DNA of 64,000 nt from Mesostigma viride (GCA_009746045.1 RPFO01000086.1:1104397-1168396), one strand, 5' to 3'. Positions 22,493-33,113 are shown, counted from the first letter of the stretch. The notes: generated by a model not told the origin, from the sequence alone. Made by a program: numbers and translations.

Positions 22493-23623
22493 TCATTGAG
22501 AATGATAGATTACGGAGGTGAGATAGGCATGCAACATAAGGAAAAACCCGATAACTGGGAGAATAACCCTGAAGAAATTAATAGTAATCTGACACAGACA
22601 TCCAAGGATCACGCCAGCGGCACAAGGTACAACTAACTATACATCACAAAACTACACGCAGCAACAGCGCTGCCGGCCCACCATGCAGGCCTGGAAGGGA
22701 TCTAGACCGCATGGGTCGCGACAAAGTCGGCCCGGGTGCGGCGGAATAACACATCAGCCACGGTGCGAGTGAGGGCGAGTGACAGACGCTGCCGCCAATA
22801 CGAGGACCACGTGCGGGCCGACCACGGGGCGGTCTGACCCTCGAGGTCGAGGCGGTCTTCACGGCGCTGGCAGCACTCGTGGAAAAACTCCGCTGTCTTG
22901 GGGCCCATGGCCCCGAACTCCTCAAGGACAAAGGGGATGACCCGGTGGGCCCCACATTGCCGTAGGAGGCAAACTTGTCGCGCTCAGCCACAGCGGCAGC
23001 AGCGCCGGCATCCACAGCCGCCCGGAGGATGTGGCGACCGGAAAGCGGCCGAGCCACGGAGACATCGATGAGCAGGTGGCAACCCTGCCCGTCGTAGTCA
23101 AGCACGGTAATATCGGGGCGATGGTTGGGTGAGTAGAGGGCGGCCCCATCCGCGTCCTCGCACTTGATGGTGGAGTGGGGAAAGACCGACCGAACCATGG
23201 CACACACCACCCGGAGGAGAGCGGTATGGAGATAGAGGAACCAGTTCTGGTTCTGCTGGCCACCCATGCACGCGATGTAGTGCGTCCCAGTAGTATCCAG
23301 AGCAAGCCCGCAGCTGCCGCAGGACGCACCCGCCGTGATGAGAGGTTGCGGGGCAAAGAGCTGGTGGCGGAGAGCGATGGCGTAAAGGGCCGGAACCAGT
23401 GTGAACAAAGGGCTCATGGGGAGGGCGCGCAGGAATGCGGACCCCACGCTCCCCTCAAGGGAAACGGAGTGAAGCCAAGCCTTCCCCTGATCGTTCAAGC
23501 TCGCATGCAGACCCATCCAGTCGGCACAGTGTAGTATACCCGCGTAGGTCTTTTGTTGTTTTTCATGAACGCAGGCAGGGAAGACACTAGGACTGACGAC
23601 AGTGGACACGCCGGGCGTGATGT
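22493..23623 (-). pseudogene. 5'-truncated LINE remnant (CCHC plus restriction-like endonuclease part)
   Basis: Flanked by a 14-bp duplication TAAAAAATATATAT (22479-22492 and 23624-23637). The minus-strand frame is homologous to the C-terminal third of the PHD/RING LINE at 34-40 kb: QKTYAGILH, ALRHQLFAPQPL, CGSCGLALDTTGTHYIAC (CCHC), MGGQQNQNWFLYLHT, and the nuclease motif NHRPDITVLDYDGQGCHLLI followed by DVSV. A frame change near 22950 leads into DRLDLEGQTAPWSARTW and ends around 22700. It lacks the N-terminal fingers and the RT, as expected from incomplete target-primed reverse transcription. Amino-acid differences show a separate subfamily, not a copy of the nearby LINE. Confidence 0.9.
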
Positions 23624-23637
23624 AAAAAATATATATG

Positions 23638-25342
23638 CAAACATTAAAATTTGACCCTGGCATTCGTGCCCATGACAGATAACACACTTTTTTAGTTTCT
23701 ATCAAAAACCTGGGGTCAAATAATTACATTTAGTGCATGAATGGGCCCTGCCACCTGCCAGACCTCAAAGCGCGAATTTGGCCAAAATGTGGGTTTTAGG
23801 ACCATTAGGACCAATTATTGTCAACGCATGACCATGCTATCCACACGGTCCCTTGAGCATCTTACAAGCGCTAGGGGACCCTACGAGGCCTTGGGATGGC
23901 GGGGCAGCGTATAACAAGGCCATACCCTGCTGTGGCTGCCTCTATATATACGCGTGATTAACGGTGTCACAGATGGTGCAGGTAATGCAATATAGGGTTG
24001 CAGGGTTGCTGAGGTTGCCCGGCTTGAACATGGCCCACCCCTTGCGGTAAACTTTCTCTAAGCATATGCCAAACCTTCTTTGACATCACGGACATGCTGG
24101 CCACCACCCAGCGATGAAAAAACATTGCATTTGCATTGCAACTAACACATGAATGCAGCCAAATCAAGTTACAAAACAACGTTGTGCTAACATGCAACGC
24201 TTTGTGAGCGAATTCAGGGTGCATGTAACACGTAAACCATACTGTATATACTGTCTGAGAACACCCTGAACGACTGCAGGCCATAGGACCATAGTTTATA
24301 ACTAACACATGAGTAAAACTGCTCTTACGCATGTGTGTTTTAGCTGCAGCGGACGACGAAGATAGAGACGTAAAAAATTGTATGACGTAAACCAACTATG
24401 TGTGACAGTTATGTGCACAGAGAGCGTCCCCTCTTTTTAGGCATAGCTGGCTGACTCAAAACACCACGACAGCGTTGCCAGTAACACTCATGATCTAGGA
24501 CAACCCGGCACTTACCTGCTACTTACGTCGCCTCATTCCAGAAGTCGCTGAAATCCGCAGCGAGGTCAGCTTTCCGAGCTAGAGCTGAGCGCACCAAAGC
24601 TGGCCAACCGGTTCGACAATGATATAAACCACGCTTGTGCTGCGTTCTAGGTCCAAGAAATACCGAAAGTGAAGACCTATAAGGTGCGCTCGCTGCCCAG
24701 CCTGAACGTCCCTAAAACATGGTCGACAATGGAAATCGGGCAAGAATATCACGGCCCAGGCGCTCCCATGTCAAATACTCCGTTTCTAAACTCCAGACTA
24801 TAATAAAAATCGTCCACAAAAATTTCCTGGCTTGATTCGCACCACCATTGCTAATACACTAACATGTTTGTGCCAAAATCGACCCTCCGCGAGCAGGCGA
24901 TCTGCGACCCATTTGTGTTGTGCCGCTGTGATACAGCGCTACACATAAAAACTTGCGCAGAAAATATTCCCAGCCTTTAAGCATAACTAACAACCTTTCG
25001 TTTTTGCTACTGGGCGCCCGAAATGATAAACGCACGTGAAAACGCCGGCCACGATTGTCAGGTCGCCATATCCACCTCACTTCATTCCCGCACCCACTTT
25101 TTCGCTCCAAAATCGGTTATATTTTTGGTCGAGGTACCTACTTTCCCGCCATTATACCCGGTACCCGGGTACGGAATCCGGGTACCATGTGCCGGTACCA
25201 CGGGTCGGGTACATCATGCCGGGTACGGTCCACATGGGGTACGGTCCATATAGTGACCCCCCCCCCCCGGTACCTCGGTTATAGTGACCACTAGGACGAT
25301 TTAGGACAAAGTCCTAAATTTAGGACCGTGGGATGATTAACA
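23638..25342. other. Non-coding interior of element D
   Basis: No ORF with family resemblance. Contains scattered TTTAGGACC words near 23795-23815 and, at 25135-25290, dense GGTACC/GGGTAC words plus a C12 run (25257-25268). The right end carries further AGGAC/GTCCT words before the terminal palindrome. Confidence 0.55.
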
Positions 25343-25346
25343 TTAG

Positions 25347-25751
25347 GCTCCCATGGTGTCATCATCGCCCGTCTACGTACATGGATGGCATTTATGTAAT
25401 TAATGATGAGGATTCAGGCTCCCATAGTGTCTTCATGGCTGGCCTACGTACATGGATGGCATTTATGTAATTAATGATGAGGATTCAGGCTCCCATGGGG
25501 TCATCATGGCTTGTCTACGTACATGGTTGGCATTTATGTAATTAATGAGGAGGATACAGGCTCCCATGGTGTCTCCATGGCTGGCCTACGTACATGGATG
25601 TCAAGGAATAGTAAATGATGAGGATTCAGGCTCCCATGGTGTCATCATTGCCCGTGTACGTACATGAATGGCATTTATGTAATTAATGAGGAGGATTCAG
25701 GCTCCCATGGTGTCATCATGGCTTGTCTACCTACATGGTTGGCATTTATGT
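25347..25751. repeat. 71-bp satellite, plus orientation
   Basis: About six units with the GGCTCCCATGGTGTC core. Ends with TATGT (25747-25751), the target duplication of LTR-C. Confidence 0.95.
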
Positions 25752-25846
25752 TGTCAAGAATCCTGTCTTGAATATGCCCATTATGCTGACCGTGCAGAAA
25801 TCTATAATACGGGCAATTGTATTCGAGCCCTAATTAACAAATAGAT

Positions 25847-25973
25847 ATTCATACACCCGTTTGCTCACCATAGTCACCAGCATCTTTGTTAAAACAATAA
25901 GTAGATGCATACAGACAGGTAGCGGTTACAGAACCGCTATTAAGAACTCCTTAGGCATGGCTCGCGATTACCC
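25847..25973. repeat. SDR-1 repeat A, first copy
   Basis: 127 bp matching 26422-26548. Begins ATTCATACACCC and ends GCGATTACCC. Contains CCAGCATCTTTGTTAAAACA, also present with two changes in repeat A of SDR-2. Confidence 0.92.
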
Positions 25974-26010
25974 GCGCAGACCAGGCCACCAAAGAGGGTG
26001 GGTGGGTGGG
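25974..26010. other. SDR-1 spacer with G-quadruplex motif
   Basis: The 37-bp spacer ends GGGTGGGTGGGTGGG, four G3 runs with one-base loops. SDR-2 has the same motif in the same place while the rest of the spacer differs, suggesting a retained function. Confidence 0.8.
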
Positions 26011-26421
26011 ACAAGAAAAAAGACCACAACAATGTCACTACGCCGCCAAAGTAGTCAAACTGCCCTAGCACGGGGCTGACATCAGCAACCGAGCTTAACT
26101 TAACACGCCAACCTGAGAATGTAGCGACACCTACCGTACCACAAAAACAACAACCAATCAAATACCCTTTCCGAAAGGTTCTAATTATCATTCAACAAAC
26201 CGGTTCAACAAACCCGGCCCTGTCAAACTTTAAGCATAAGATTGTTTCGAGATTGTAGCACAATAGGGCCACTGCCCCTACTAACAATTCCAGGTCGCCA
26301 GCCATTAGCCAAATCCGGTTACATCTGCCAAACCCGCCCGGTTCAGCCGACCATCCAGGCGGCTCCCGTGAGCGGCCTTATTCCCCGCCTCACTTCGAGA
26401 AACTCTTTTCAAAGAAATCCG
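26011..26421. repeat. SDR-1 repeat B, first copy
   Basis: 411 bp, repeated at 27432-27842. Abuts repeat A at CCGATTCAT, which I read as the junction of a circular intermediate. Confidence 0.92.
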
Positions 26422-26548
26422 ATTCATACACCCGTTTGCTCACCATAGTCACCAGCATCTTTGTTAAAACAATAAGTAGATGCATACAGACAGGTAGCGG
26501 TTACAGAACCGCTATTAAGAACTCCTTAGGCATGGCTCGCGATTACCC
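26422..26548. repeat. SDR-1 repeat A, second copy
   Basis: Second 127-bp copy, directly after the first B. Confidence 0.92.
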
Positions 26549-27431
26549 AACCTCCCCTTCCTGGCCCTCCGGTCCGCTAAAGAAGCACCATTTCCTTTCC
26601 CGTCAAAAACTGTCCTGTCGCGATGGGCGCTCTCCGTTGCCAGAAAACAGATTTAATTCCCAGCGACTGTGAATGCACAAAAATTCATGCACTGTCAATC
26701 GACACAGCTCGCATTTTTGACCCCACTCGGGGGCCCCCGCTGACCTCGTTGCCGACCTCTTCTCTGGTCCGCTAAGGGGTGCTGTCGCGGAACACAAAGT
26801 CAAAGCAAAAGCTGCTGACTGGCGCCGCTGATTCCAGCCGACGCCCAGTTTACAACTTTTTTGAAGAGCAACCAACCTAGTGCCGAGCACATAAACACTC
26901 CTTCCGTACAAAAAAGTGGAAATACCACTGATTACGAAATCAAGTTGGCTTTCAGCCCTTGCCTCCTGCGCCGAGGCTCCGTGTCCCACAACGGTGACTT
27001 AAATTTTTTACCCCCCCGAGCCGCGGCGGCCCTCAAGCCAAGCCCAACCCGGAATGCAAGCATTTCCAGGTACGAGACAACTCAAAGGCAGGCCAGCCTG
27101 CCGACAGCCCAACCCGAGGCGCAAGCATCCCCAGGTACGGAACCATCAAGCAAGCTAGCCCTTGCCCAACCCGGCCAGCTGGCCGTTTCTTTCAAACAAA
27201 CCAGCCATTAAATAATGCATCAGCCCCCGCTTCGCATTTAAACCCCGATCACCCGGACATTAATTCCGGGCCAGTGGCAGCCATGAATCCCAACCGCCTT
27301 AAGCAGCCAGGGATCATGGATGCCGGAAATTTGGTTAACAAATTTTAGCCCCGCACCCATGCTGAGCGCAAGGCTGGTGAGGCACTTCTTGTACCGCCAT
27401 AGCCTCAGCCGTCGGCGCTCAGCCAACGTTT
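26549..27431. other. SDR-1 core, non-coding
   Basis: 883 bp. The longest minus-strand ORF (26603-26989, 128 codons) shows no family. The core shares GCAAGCATCCCCAGGTACGG with the SDR-2 core (27120 and 32408 regions), so the two elements descend from one ancestor. Confidence 0.7.
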
Positions 27432-27842
27432 ACAAGAAAAAAGACCACAACAATGTCACTACGCCGCCAAAGTAGTCAAACTGCCCTAGCACGGGGCTGA
27501 CATCAGCAACCGAGCTTAACTTAACACGCCAACCTGAGAATGTAGCGACACCTACCGTACCACAAAAACAACAACCAATCAAATACCCTTTCCGAAAGGT
27601 TCTAATTATCATTCAACAAACCGGTTCAACAAACCCGGCCCTGTCAAACTTTAAGCATAAGATTGTTTCGAGATTGTAGCACAATAGGGCCACTGCCCCT
27701 ACTAACAATTCCAGGTCGCCAGCCATTAGCCAAATCCGGTTACATCTGCCAAACCCGCCCGGTTCAGCCGACCATCCAGGCGGCTCCCGTGAGCGGCCTT
27801 ATTCCCCGCCTCACTTCGAGAAACTCTTTTCAAAGAAATCCG
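27432..27842. repeat. SDR-1 repeat B, second copy
   Basis: Second 411-bp copy. Ends AAAGAAATCCG directly at the target bases ATGCTCGG. Confidence 0.92.
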
Positions 27843-28256
27843 ATGCTCGGATAGTAGTACCTAAGTGGGATTTGTCCTACGTGAATGGACACTATGACTA
27901 TGTGCCAAGTTGTACAATGGCACTAGGACCATTGGTCACTATCTTCACCAGATTATAGTATTGTGTCATGTGCATGTCATACCATGCCGTACCGAGTCAT
28001 GCATGCGCATGCACCATGTTCCAACATACCAGCTGTCGTTATCGACCCATTGTCGGCCCATGCCCATACCAGGGCCGCCGCCACCACTCACCTACCATAA
28101 TTACCAATGTTCACGCTACCTTGAGGTAGCCATGGAAAGCCACACCATATGGACGTAATAAATATTTTTCCTGGCTCCTGACGCTTAAGTCGGCAATGAT
28201 TCACCACCTACAAATTATTAATTTAAGTCCCCGTAATAACCCCATGCCTTTTAACA

Positions 28257-28274
28257 TGGCATCGGAGGTCCGGG
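28257..28274 (+). other. LTR-C primer-binding site candidate
   Basis: TGGCATCGGAGGTCCGGG begins at the first base after the 5' LTR and starts with TGG, the complement of a tRNA CCA end. The tRNA is not identified. Confidence 0.65.
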
Positions 28275-29893
28275 GCAAGATTTTTCAACGGAATTAACCA
28301 ACCTCTAAGCGGCAGCTCACATTTATTGAGCGCCTTGATCATAGTTTATATTTTCATATACGGAGCAGCTTCGTCGAATTCTTGTACTTGATACGACCAT
28401 GATTATGGCGCAGATGCTACCGTGAAATTCAAGGCTTTCAATCGACTTACTTCAATGTGTGGTAACACCAAATATTCGGGGTGACACCTACCGTCGCTAA
28501 AATCCGTCAAGAATTTCCCAAGCTCCGGTGCGCAGGCCAGATCTACGCTTTTATACTTATATATGCCCGAAACTGATCAAACGCCAACATCTCGGTGATG
28601 GGGACGTCGGCACTGAAGCCTGGCACTCAAAAGGTGCCGGCTCTGGTTCCAGGCAGCGCCAGTGATTTTTTACCTGGCAGCACATTTTTGGCCAAGTGCA
28701 GTGCGTTCAATCGGCGCGGGGTCACTGACGGGCTCCCACTGAGCCGCGCGAGCTGTGAGCATCGACGAGAAATCGGCGGAGCTGTTTACCTCAAGAATTT
28801 TTCATGAGAACCGGTTTTTCTTTTGTACCGGCACCATTTCGCGTGGCATCAACATTCTTTTGGGCGCATTCTTTTAAACCGGAATTCTTTTTAAACGGTC
28901 ATCACTTCAAGAGCCCAGAGCCTGCCATGCTCCAAGTTTCCAAGAAAAAAGGGAACATTCCCTGGGTCCTGCTCTCAAGGCCAGCCTGCTGACACAGCTG
29001 CACACCACACTAAGGAGGGTGCTCACTAACCCCCACGTTGTTTTCAGCACTAGTTGCAGTTTTATAATTCAGCCACATTTAACTAGTTGCAGGCACCACT
29101 AGCAGCAGTAACAGCTAGTTGCATTATCACGTGCCAGCACTAGACACCCACTAGCAACCAGTTGCCCCATAATGTAAGCAGCAGTAACAGCACAGTCCCA
29201 TCAGCACCATCACACTGGCATCAACAAGCACAGCAGGCAACACCAGCAGGAACAGAGTACACTGCATAGTCCATGCAGGCAGCTACCCACACTTGCCTAG
29301 CCAGCAAGGAGAAGTAGTAGCACCCAGCAGCACATGCATGACTCTCCACCACAGGCGTAGAGTAGATAGTAGCTGCAGTCAGCTGCACGCACTTGTCTAG
29401 CTAGCAAGTAGCAGTCCAGCAACCAGCTCTACATCCTCACGTCACAGTTCACCTTGTAGTAGTTGCAGTAAGTTGCACCAAACCCTGTTGGCAAACAAGT
29501 CAAAGTAGCACTACCAGCACCACACAAGACACTGTACCCACACACAGCATAGATCGTGTGTGCACACACAACAGCTGACGTCACCGGTTTACCAGCAGCT
29601 ACCAGTACCCAACGTTTCCAGCTGCAACCCTGGCATCAACCAGTACCGGCTACAGTCTGCATCCAGACTCAACACTGAGCAACCAGTCCTTACAGTTTAA
29701 GAGCCTGTTTCCAGTTTGGCTCCACCCTCGTGTGGCGCACTCCATGTGACAATATGGGGCTACACAACCTTGCCCTCATTTTTCTTGCTGTTTTATATCA
29801 AGACCAGGGTGTCGTGTAAGGAGGGAATCCACTTAGGTACCCGACTACCCTCGCCCAGGATCTAGCATTTGTATTTATAGACAGCATCATGTG
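28275..29893. other. LTR-C internal region, non-coding
   Basis: No ORF above about 70 codons and no protein motif. From about 29040 to 29690 the sequence is dominated by recurring AGTTGCA, CAGCAG and ACCAGC words. Possibly a large-retrotransposon-derivative type interior. Confidence 0.6.
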
Positions 29894-29902
29894 CAAGGAG
29901 GG
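29894..29902 (+). other. LTR-C polypurine tract
   Basis: CAAGGAGGG directly abuts the 3' LTR start TGTCAAG at 29903. Confidence 0.7.
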
Positions 29903-30411
29903 TGTCAAGAATCCTGTCTTGAATATGCCCATTATGCTGACCGTGCAGAAATCTATAATACGGGCAATTGTATTCGAGCCCTAATTAACAAATAGATATG
30001 CTCGGATAGTAGTACCTAAGTGGGATTTGTCCTACGTGAATGGACACTATGACTATGTGCCAAGTTGTACAATGGCACTAGGACCATTGGTCACTATCTT
30101 CACCAGATTATAGTATTGTGTCATGTGCATGTCATACCATGCCGTACCGAGTCATGCATGCGCATGCACCATGTTCCAACATACCAGCTGTCGTTATCGA
30201 CCCATTGTCGGCCCATGCCCATACCAGGGCCGCCGCCACCACTCACCTACCATAATTACCAATGTTCACGCTACCTTGAGGTAGCCATGGAAAGCCACAC
30301 CATATGGACGTAATAAATATTTTTCCTGGCTCCTGACGCTTAAGTCGGCAATGATTCACCACCTACAAATTATTAATTTAAGTCCCCGTAATAACCCCAT
30401 GCCTTTTAACA
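29903..30411 (+). repeat. LTR-C 3' LTR with the empty SDR-1 site
   Basis: 509 bp. Uninterrupted at 29997/29998, where the 5' LTR holds SDR-1. Followed by TATGT and the satellite. Confidence 0.95.
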
Positions 30412-30416
30412 TATGT

Positions 30417-30749
30417 AACCTGAATCCTCTCATAAAAAAAATGAAGAGGATTCAGGCTCCATTGGTGTCATCATGGCTGGCCTACGTGCATGGATGTCAA
30501 GGAATAGTAAATGATGAGGATTCAGGCTCCCACATGTGGTGTCATCATGGCTTGTCTACGTACATGGTTGGCATGTATGTAATTAACGAGGAGGATTCAG
30601 GCTCCCATGGTGTCTCCATGGCTGGCCTACGTACATGGATGTCAAGGAATAGTAAATGATGAGGATTCAGGCTCCCATGGTGTCATCATGGCTGGCCTAC
30701 GTACATGGATGGCATGTATGTAATTAATGATGAGGATTCAGGCTCCCAT
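30417..30749. repeat. 71-bp satellite, plus orientation
   Basis: Includes a short inverted variant, CCTGAATCCTCTCAT-A7-GAGGATTCAGG (30420-30450 region). Ends CCCAT (30745-30749), the target duplication of Copia-B1. Confidence 0.93.
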
Positions 30750-31171
30750 AGTTAATATTGCCTGGCAAGCAATATTATTCTACTAAGCTACTTGGCTTGT
30801 AGAGATTCTACTTCCGGTTACTACAATCCAGAAACGGGTTCATTCTGATGAGTATTGCTCGAGATATGAGCAAGATACTGTTCTACTACATTCTACTTGG
30901 ATTCGGTGATTCTACGGTGGTTCTTCAAGTGACGCGTGGCATACGACGTCTTGTCACAGTGTACGATAGGACATTTAGTCTCCGACACTGCGGTCTATTC
31001 AATGCTATTGATTAGACGTAACAAATAGTGACAGGACTTGTGCGACAGGACACTGATGTGACTATTTATGGATAACGAGTCGAGATCTGCTGGTCCAGAG
31101 TGAAGGACAGCAATATTGTGAGATGATCTGTCCTATCAGTCATCTGGATGTGACTGCGTCACAATTAGTAT

Positions 31172-31279
31172 TTCATGTCCCACGTAGCTCCCACAAAAAC
31201 TAAGTGGAAGCATACATGTGACACTAATTGACATGCCCGGAGGCACGCCGTTCAAGGCCCTTCATGAAGTACGTTGCCC
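31172..31279. repeat. SDR-2 repeat A, first copy (20-bp deletion)
   Basis: Matches 31732-31859 except for the missing CAGCATCTTCATTAAAACAA segment. Confidence 0.9.
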
Positions 31280-31312
31280 TAGAGGCAACCAAGACACGGG
31301 TGGGTGGGTGGG
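31280..31312. other. SDR-2 spacer with G-quadruplex motif
   Basis: Ends GGGTGGGTGGGTGGG, as in SDR-1, although the preceding bases differ. Confidence 0.8.
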
Positions 31313-31731
31313 GAGCAAAGAAAGAGGCCGACAAAACCAGCCAGAGCGGCTTTTAGTCGCAAAACCTCCCTTATCCCTAGCTAACTGACGTCATTAAACC
31401 CTTATGTTTAGTGGATGCTAGTAAGACGCTAACCGTACAGACCGGGGGTAGAATATCCCGAATCTGCACGGCTAGTATTAAATAATGCGTAGGTTGTTCT
31501 TTTCAGGGGCACTGCACCTCACGCCCCGTTCCGCCCGGGTATAATCAACCCAAGCGCGGAACGCACATTTTATTTAATTCATTTTTCAACCATGCACTAT
31601 ATTGCATCTACTAATCACAAAAGCTCTAGCCAAACAGCTACGAGTAAACACTACGACCTATAAGCCGCTCATCCAGCGGCCTCTTGTTCCCGCATTCACG
31701 TATAGAAGAAACTCCGTTCAAAGAACCCCGA
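31313..31731. repeat. SDR-2 repeat B, first copy
   Basis: 419 bp, repeated at 32695-33113. Ends CAAAGAACCCCGA, similar to the SDR-1 end CAAAGAAATCCG. Confidence 0.92.
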
Positions 31732-31859
31732 TTCATGTCCCACGTAGCTCCCACAAAAACCAGCATCTTCATTAAAACAATAAGTGGAAGCATACATGTG
31801 ACACTAATTGACATGCCCGGAGGCACGCCGTTCAAGGCCCTTCATGAAGTACGTTGCCC
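31732..31859. repeat. SDR-2 repeat A, second copy
   Basis: 128 bp, full-length form, directly after the first B. Confidence 0.92.
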
Positions 31860-32694
31860 AATCACCCCCGCCCTGGCTTTCCCTTGAAGCCGCACTCCAC
31901 CTTGCTCGTTGTCACAAGTGACCGCCCTGCCGCAAAACGGGAGCCCCCCCACATCGGGAGGCGTGTGCCCGGCGGCTGTGGATGCATGGCCAGGCCCAAA
32001 AAGGCCCAGCGCATTTGCACTGCGATTGCGCACGGCCAGCCTATCATGACCCCTCTCGGGGCCCCGAGTCGGTACCGCTATGGCCGTCTCCCCATAGACC
32101 CGGGGTGCTTCGAGAAAAAACGTGGACCTAGCCCAGGCCCCGCCAGCCCGGATGCCCGAGGCCACAGCCCCAGGCACCTGGCTGAACGAGAGTCCGTTCA
32201 GCCAAGACCGCATTCCCCCCGAGGTTTCTATGCGTGGGGAAAAAATTTCTAGCTTAGGCGCTTTTCCCATCGCCGTCCCCAGCCCCAACCACCCCCCCTC
32301 GGCGGAAGGCAATTGCAAAGTTTGCTGGCCAGCAGCAATTTCCGAAGAAAAAGCCGCAGGCCGCGGACCGAGACACGGGTCGCCAGTGCCAGCCATCCGG
32401 CTCCAACCCGGGGTGCAAGCATCCCCAGGTACGGAGCACCAGCTCGCGCACTGGGCCGACCAAGCGACAGTTGAGCACCTGTCACGGCATCCGGCCCACC
32501 AAAGACCCCAAGCTGGGGAAAAGGTGCGGACCGGAGGTAATCATTTTCTTTTCTTTTAGTTAACCGAGCGCGGAACTACGCCTGGCCGGTTAACAACTGG
32601 AAGTCTCACCACTGGCCAAGTGGCCAGTGCAACCAGTGCTTTTGGGATTTTGCTCCGCAGCACCCATAGCTGCGGCTGCCGCCGCAACGACAAC
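31860..32694. other. SDR-2 core, non-coding
   Basis: 835 bp, GC-rich. Shares CAAGCATCCCCAGGTACGGA with the SDR-1 core. No recognisable protein. Confidence 0.65.
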
Positions 32695-33113
32695 GAGCAA
32701 AGAAAGAGGCCGACAAAACCAGCCAGAGCGGCTTTTAGTCGCAAAACCTCCCTTATCCCTAGCTAACTGACGTCATTAAACCCTTATGTTTAGTGGATGC
32801 TAGTAAGACGCTAACCGTACAGACCGGGGGTAGAATATCCCGAATCTGCACGGCTAGTATTAAATAATGCGTAGGTTGTTCTTTTCAGGGGCACTGCACC
32901 TCACGCCCCGTTCCGCCCGGGTATAATCAACCCAAGCGCGGAACGCACATTTTATTTAATTCATTTTTCAACCATGCACTATATTGCATCTACTAATCAC
33001 AAAAGCTCTAGCCAAACAGCTACGAGTAAACACTACGACCTATAAGCCGCTCATCCAGCGGCCTCTTGTTCCCGCATTCACGTATAGAAGAAACTCCGTT
33101 CAAAGAACCCCGA
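32695..33113. repeat. SDR-2 repeat B, second copy
   Basis: 419 bp. Directly followed by ATAACGAG, the resumption of the Copia-B1 LTR. Confidence 0.92.

Larger units (their letters stand above)
22433..25342. mobile_element. Candidate TIR DNA element D with TTAG target duplication
   Basis: The satellite is interrupted between ...GGATTTAG and TTAGGCTCCC, leaving TTAG on both sides (22429-22432, 25343-25346). The ends are imperfect inverted repeats: TGTCCATCTTCCCA at the left and the complement of TGTTAATCATCCCA at the right, each followed by the 16-bp palindrome GTCCTAAATTTAGGAC. No transposase is visible, so it would be non-autonomous. A LINE remnant lies inside. The superfamily is uncertain. 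Confidence 0.65.
25847..27842 (-). mobile_element. SDR-1: non-autonomous element with split direct repeats (PAT/Kangaroo-like)
   Basis: Plus-strand order: A (127 bp), 37-bp spacer, B (411 bp), A (127 bp), 883-bp core, B (411 bp). Read on the minus strand this is B-core-A-B-spacer-A, the split direct repeat layout described for tyrosine-recombinase retrotransposons such as PAT, Ngaro and Kangaroo. The host LTR reads AAATAGATATGCTC when empty (29991-30003). Here the flanks AAATAGAT and ATGCTC rejoin exactly, so there is no target duplication and no loss. No RT or recombinase is encoded; mobility would depend on a partner. Enzyme class is inferred from architecture. Confidence 0.75.
25752..28256 (+). 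repeat. LTR-C 5' LTR, interrupted
   Basis: LTR bases are 25752-25846 (95 bp) and 27843-28256 (414 bp). Together they equal the 509-bp 3' LTR. The intervening 1996 bp is the split-direct-repeat element SDR-1. Confidence 0.93.
25752..30411 (+). mobile_element. LTR-C: non-autonomous LTR retrotransposon
   Basis: Two 509-bp LTRs (TGTCAAGAATCC...CTTTTAACA) flank 1646 bp without a coding region. The duplication TATGT lies at 25747-25751 and 30412-30416, splitting the satellite word GGCATTTATGTAACC. A primer-binding site follows the 5' LTR and a polypurine tract precedes the 3' LTR. The 5' LTR is split by a split-direct-repeat element (25847-27842); the 3' LTR retains the unoccupied site. Orientation follows from PBS and PPT. 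It must borrow enzymes from an autonomous relative not seen here. Confidence 0.92.
31172..33113 (-). mobile_element. SDR-2: second split-direct-repeat element
   Basis: Same plan as SDR-1: A (108 bp), 33-bp G4 spacer, B (419 bp), A (128 bp), 835-bp core, B (419 bp). The first A lacks 20 bp present in the second. The B-A junction again reads CCGATTCATG. The empty site ATTAGTATATAACGAG survives at 47727-47740, and the flanks TAGTAT and ATAACG rejoin without duplication or loss. Both SDR targets contain TAG followed by an AT run (TAGATAT, TAGTATAT). A 184-codon minus-strand ORF (31842-32396) has no recognisable family. No RT or recombinase is present. Confidence 0.75.

Noticed and set aside
22433-25342. 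Element D as an LTR retrotransposon because its ends are TG...CA
   Set aside because: No direct terminal repeat was found; the ends are inverted repeats.
25847-27842. Reading A-x-B-A-core-B as an ordinary LTR retrotransposon or as two tandem LTR elements
   Set aside because: Terminal sequences differ (A at one end, B at the other), there is no target duplication, and the same plan recurs in SDR-2.
30840-30900. Possible hammerhead ribozyme in the Copia-B LTR (CTGATGAG followed by a hairpin)
   Set aside because: The required GAAA core after stem II is absent (GATACTG instead).
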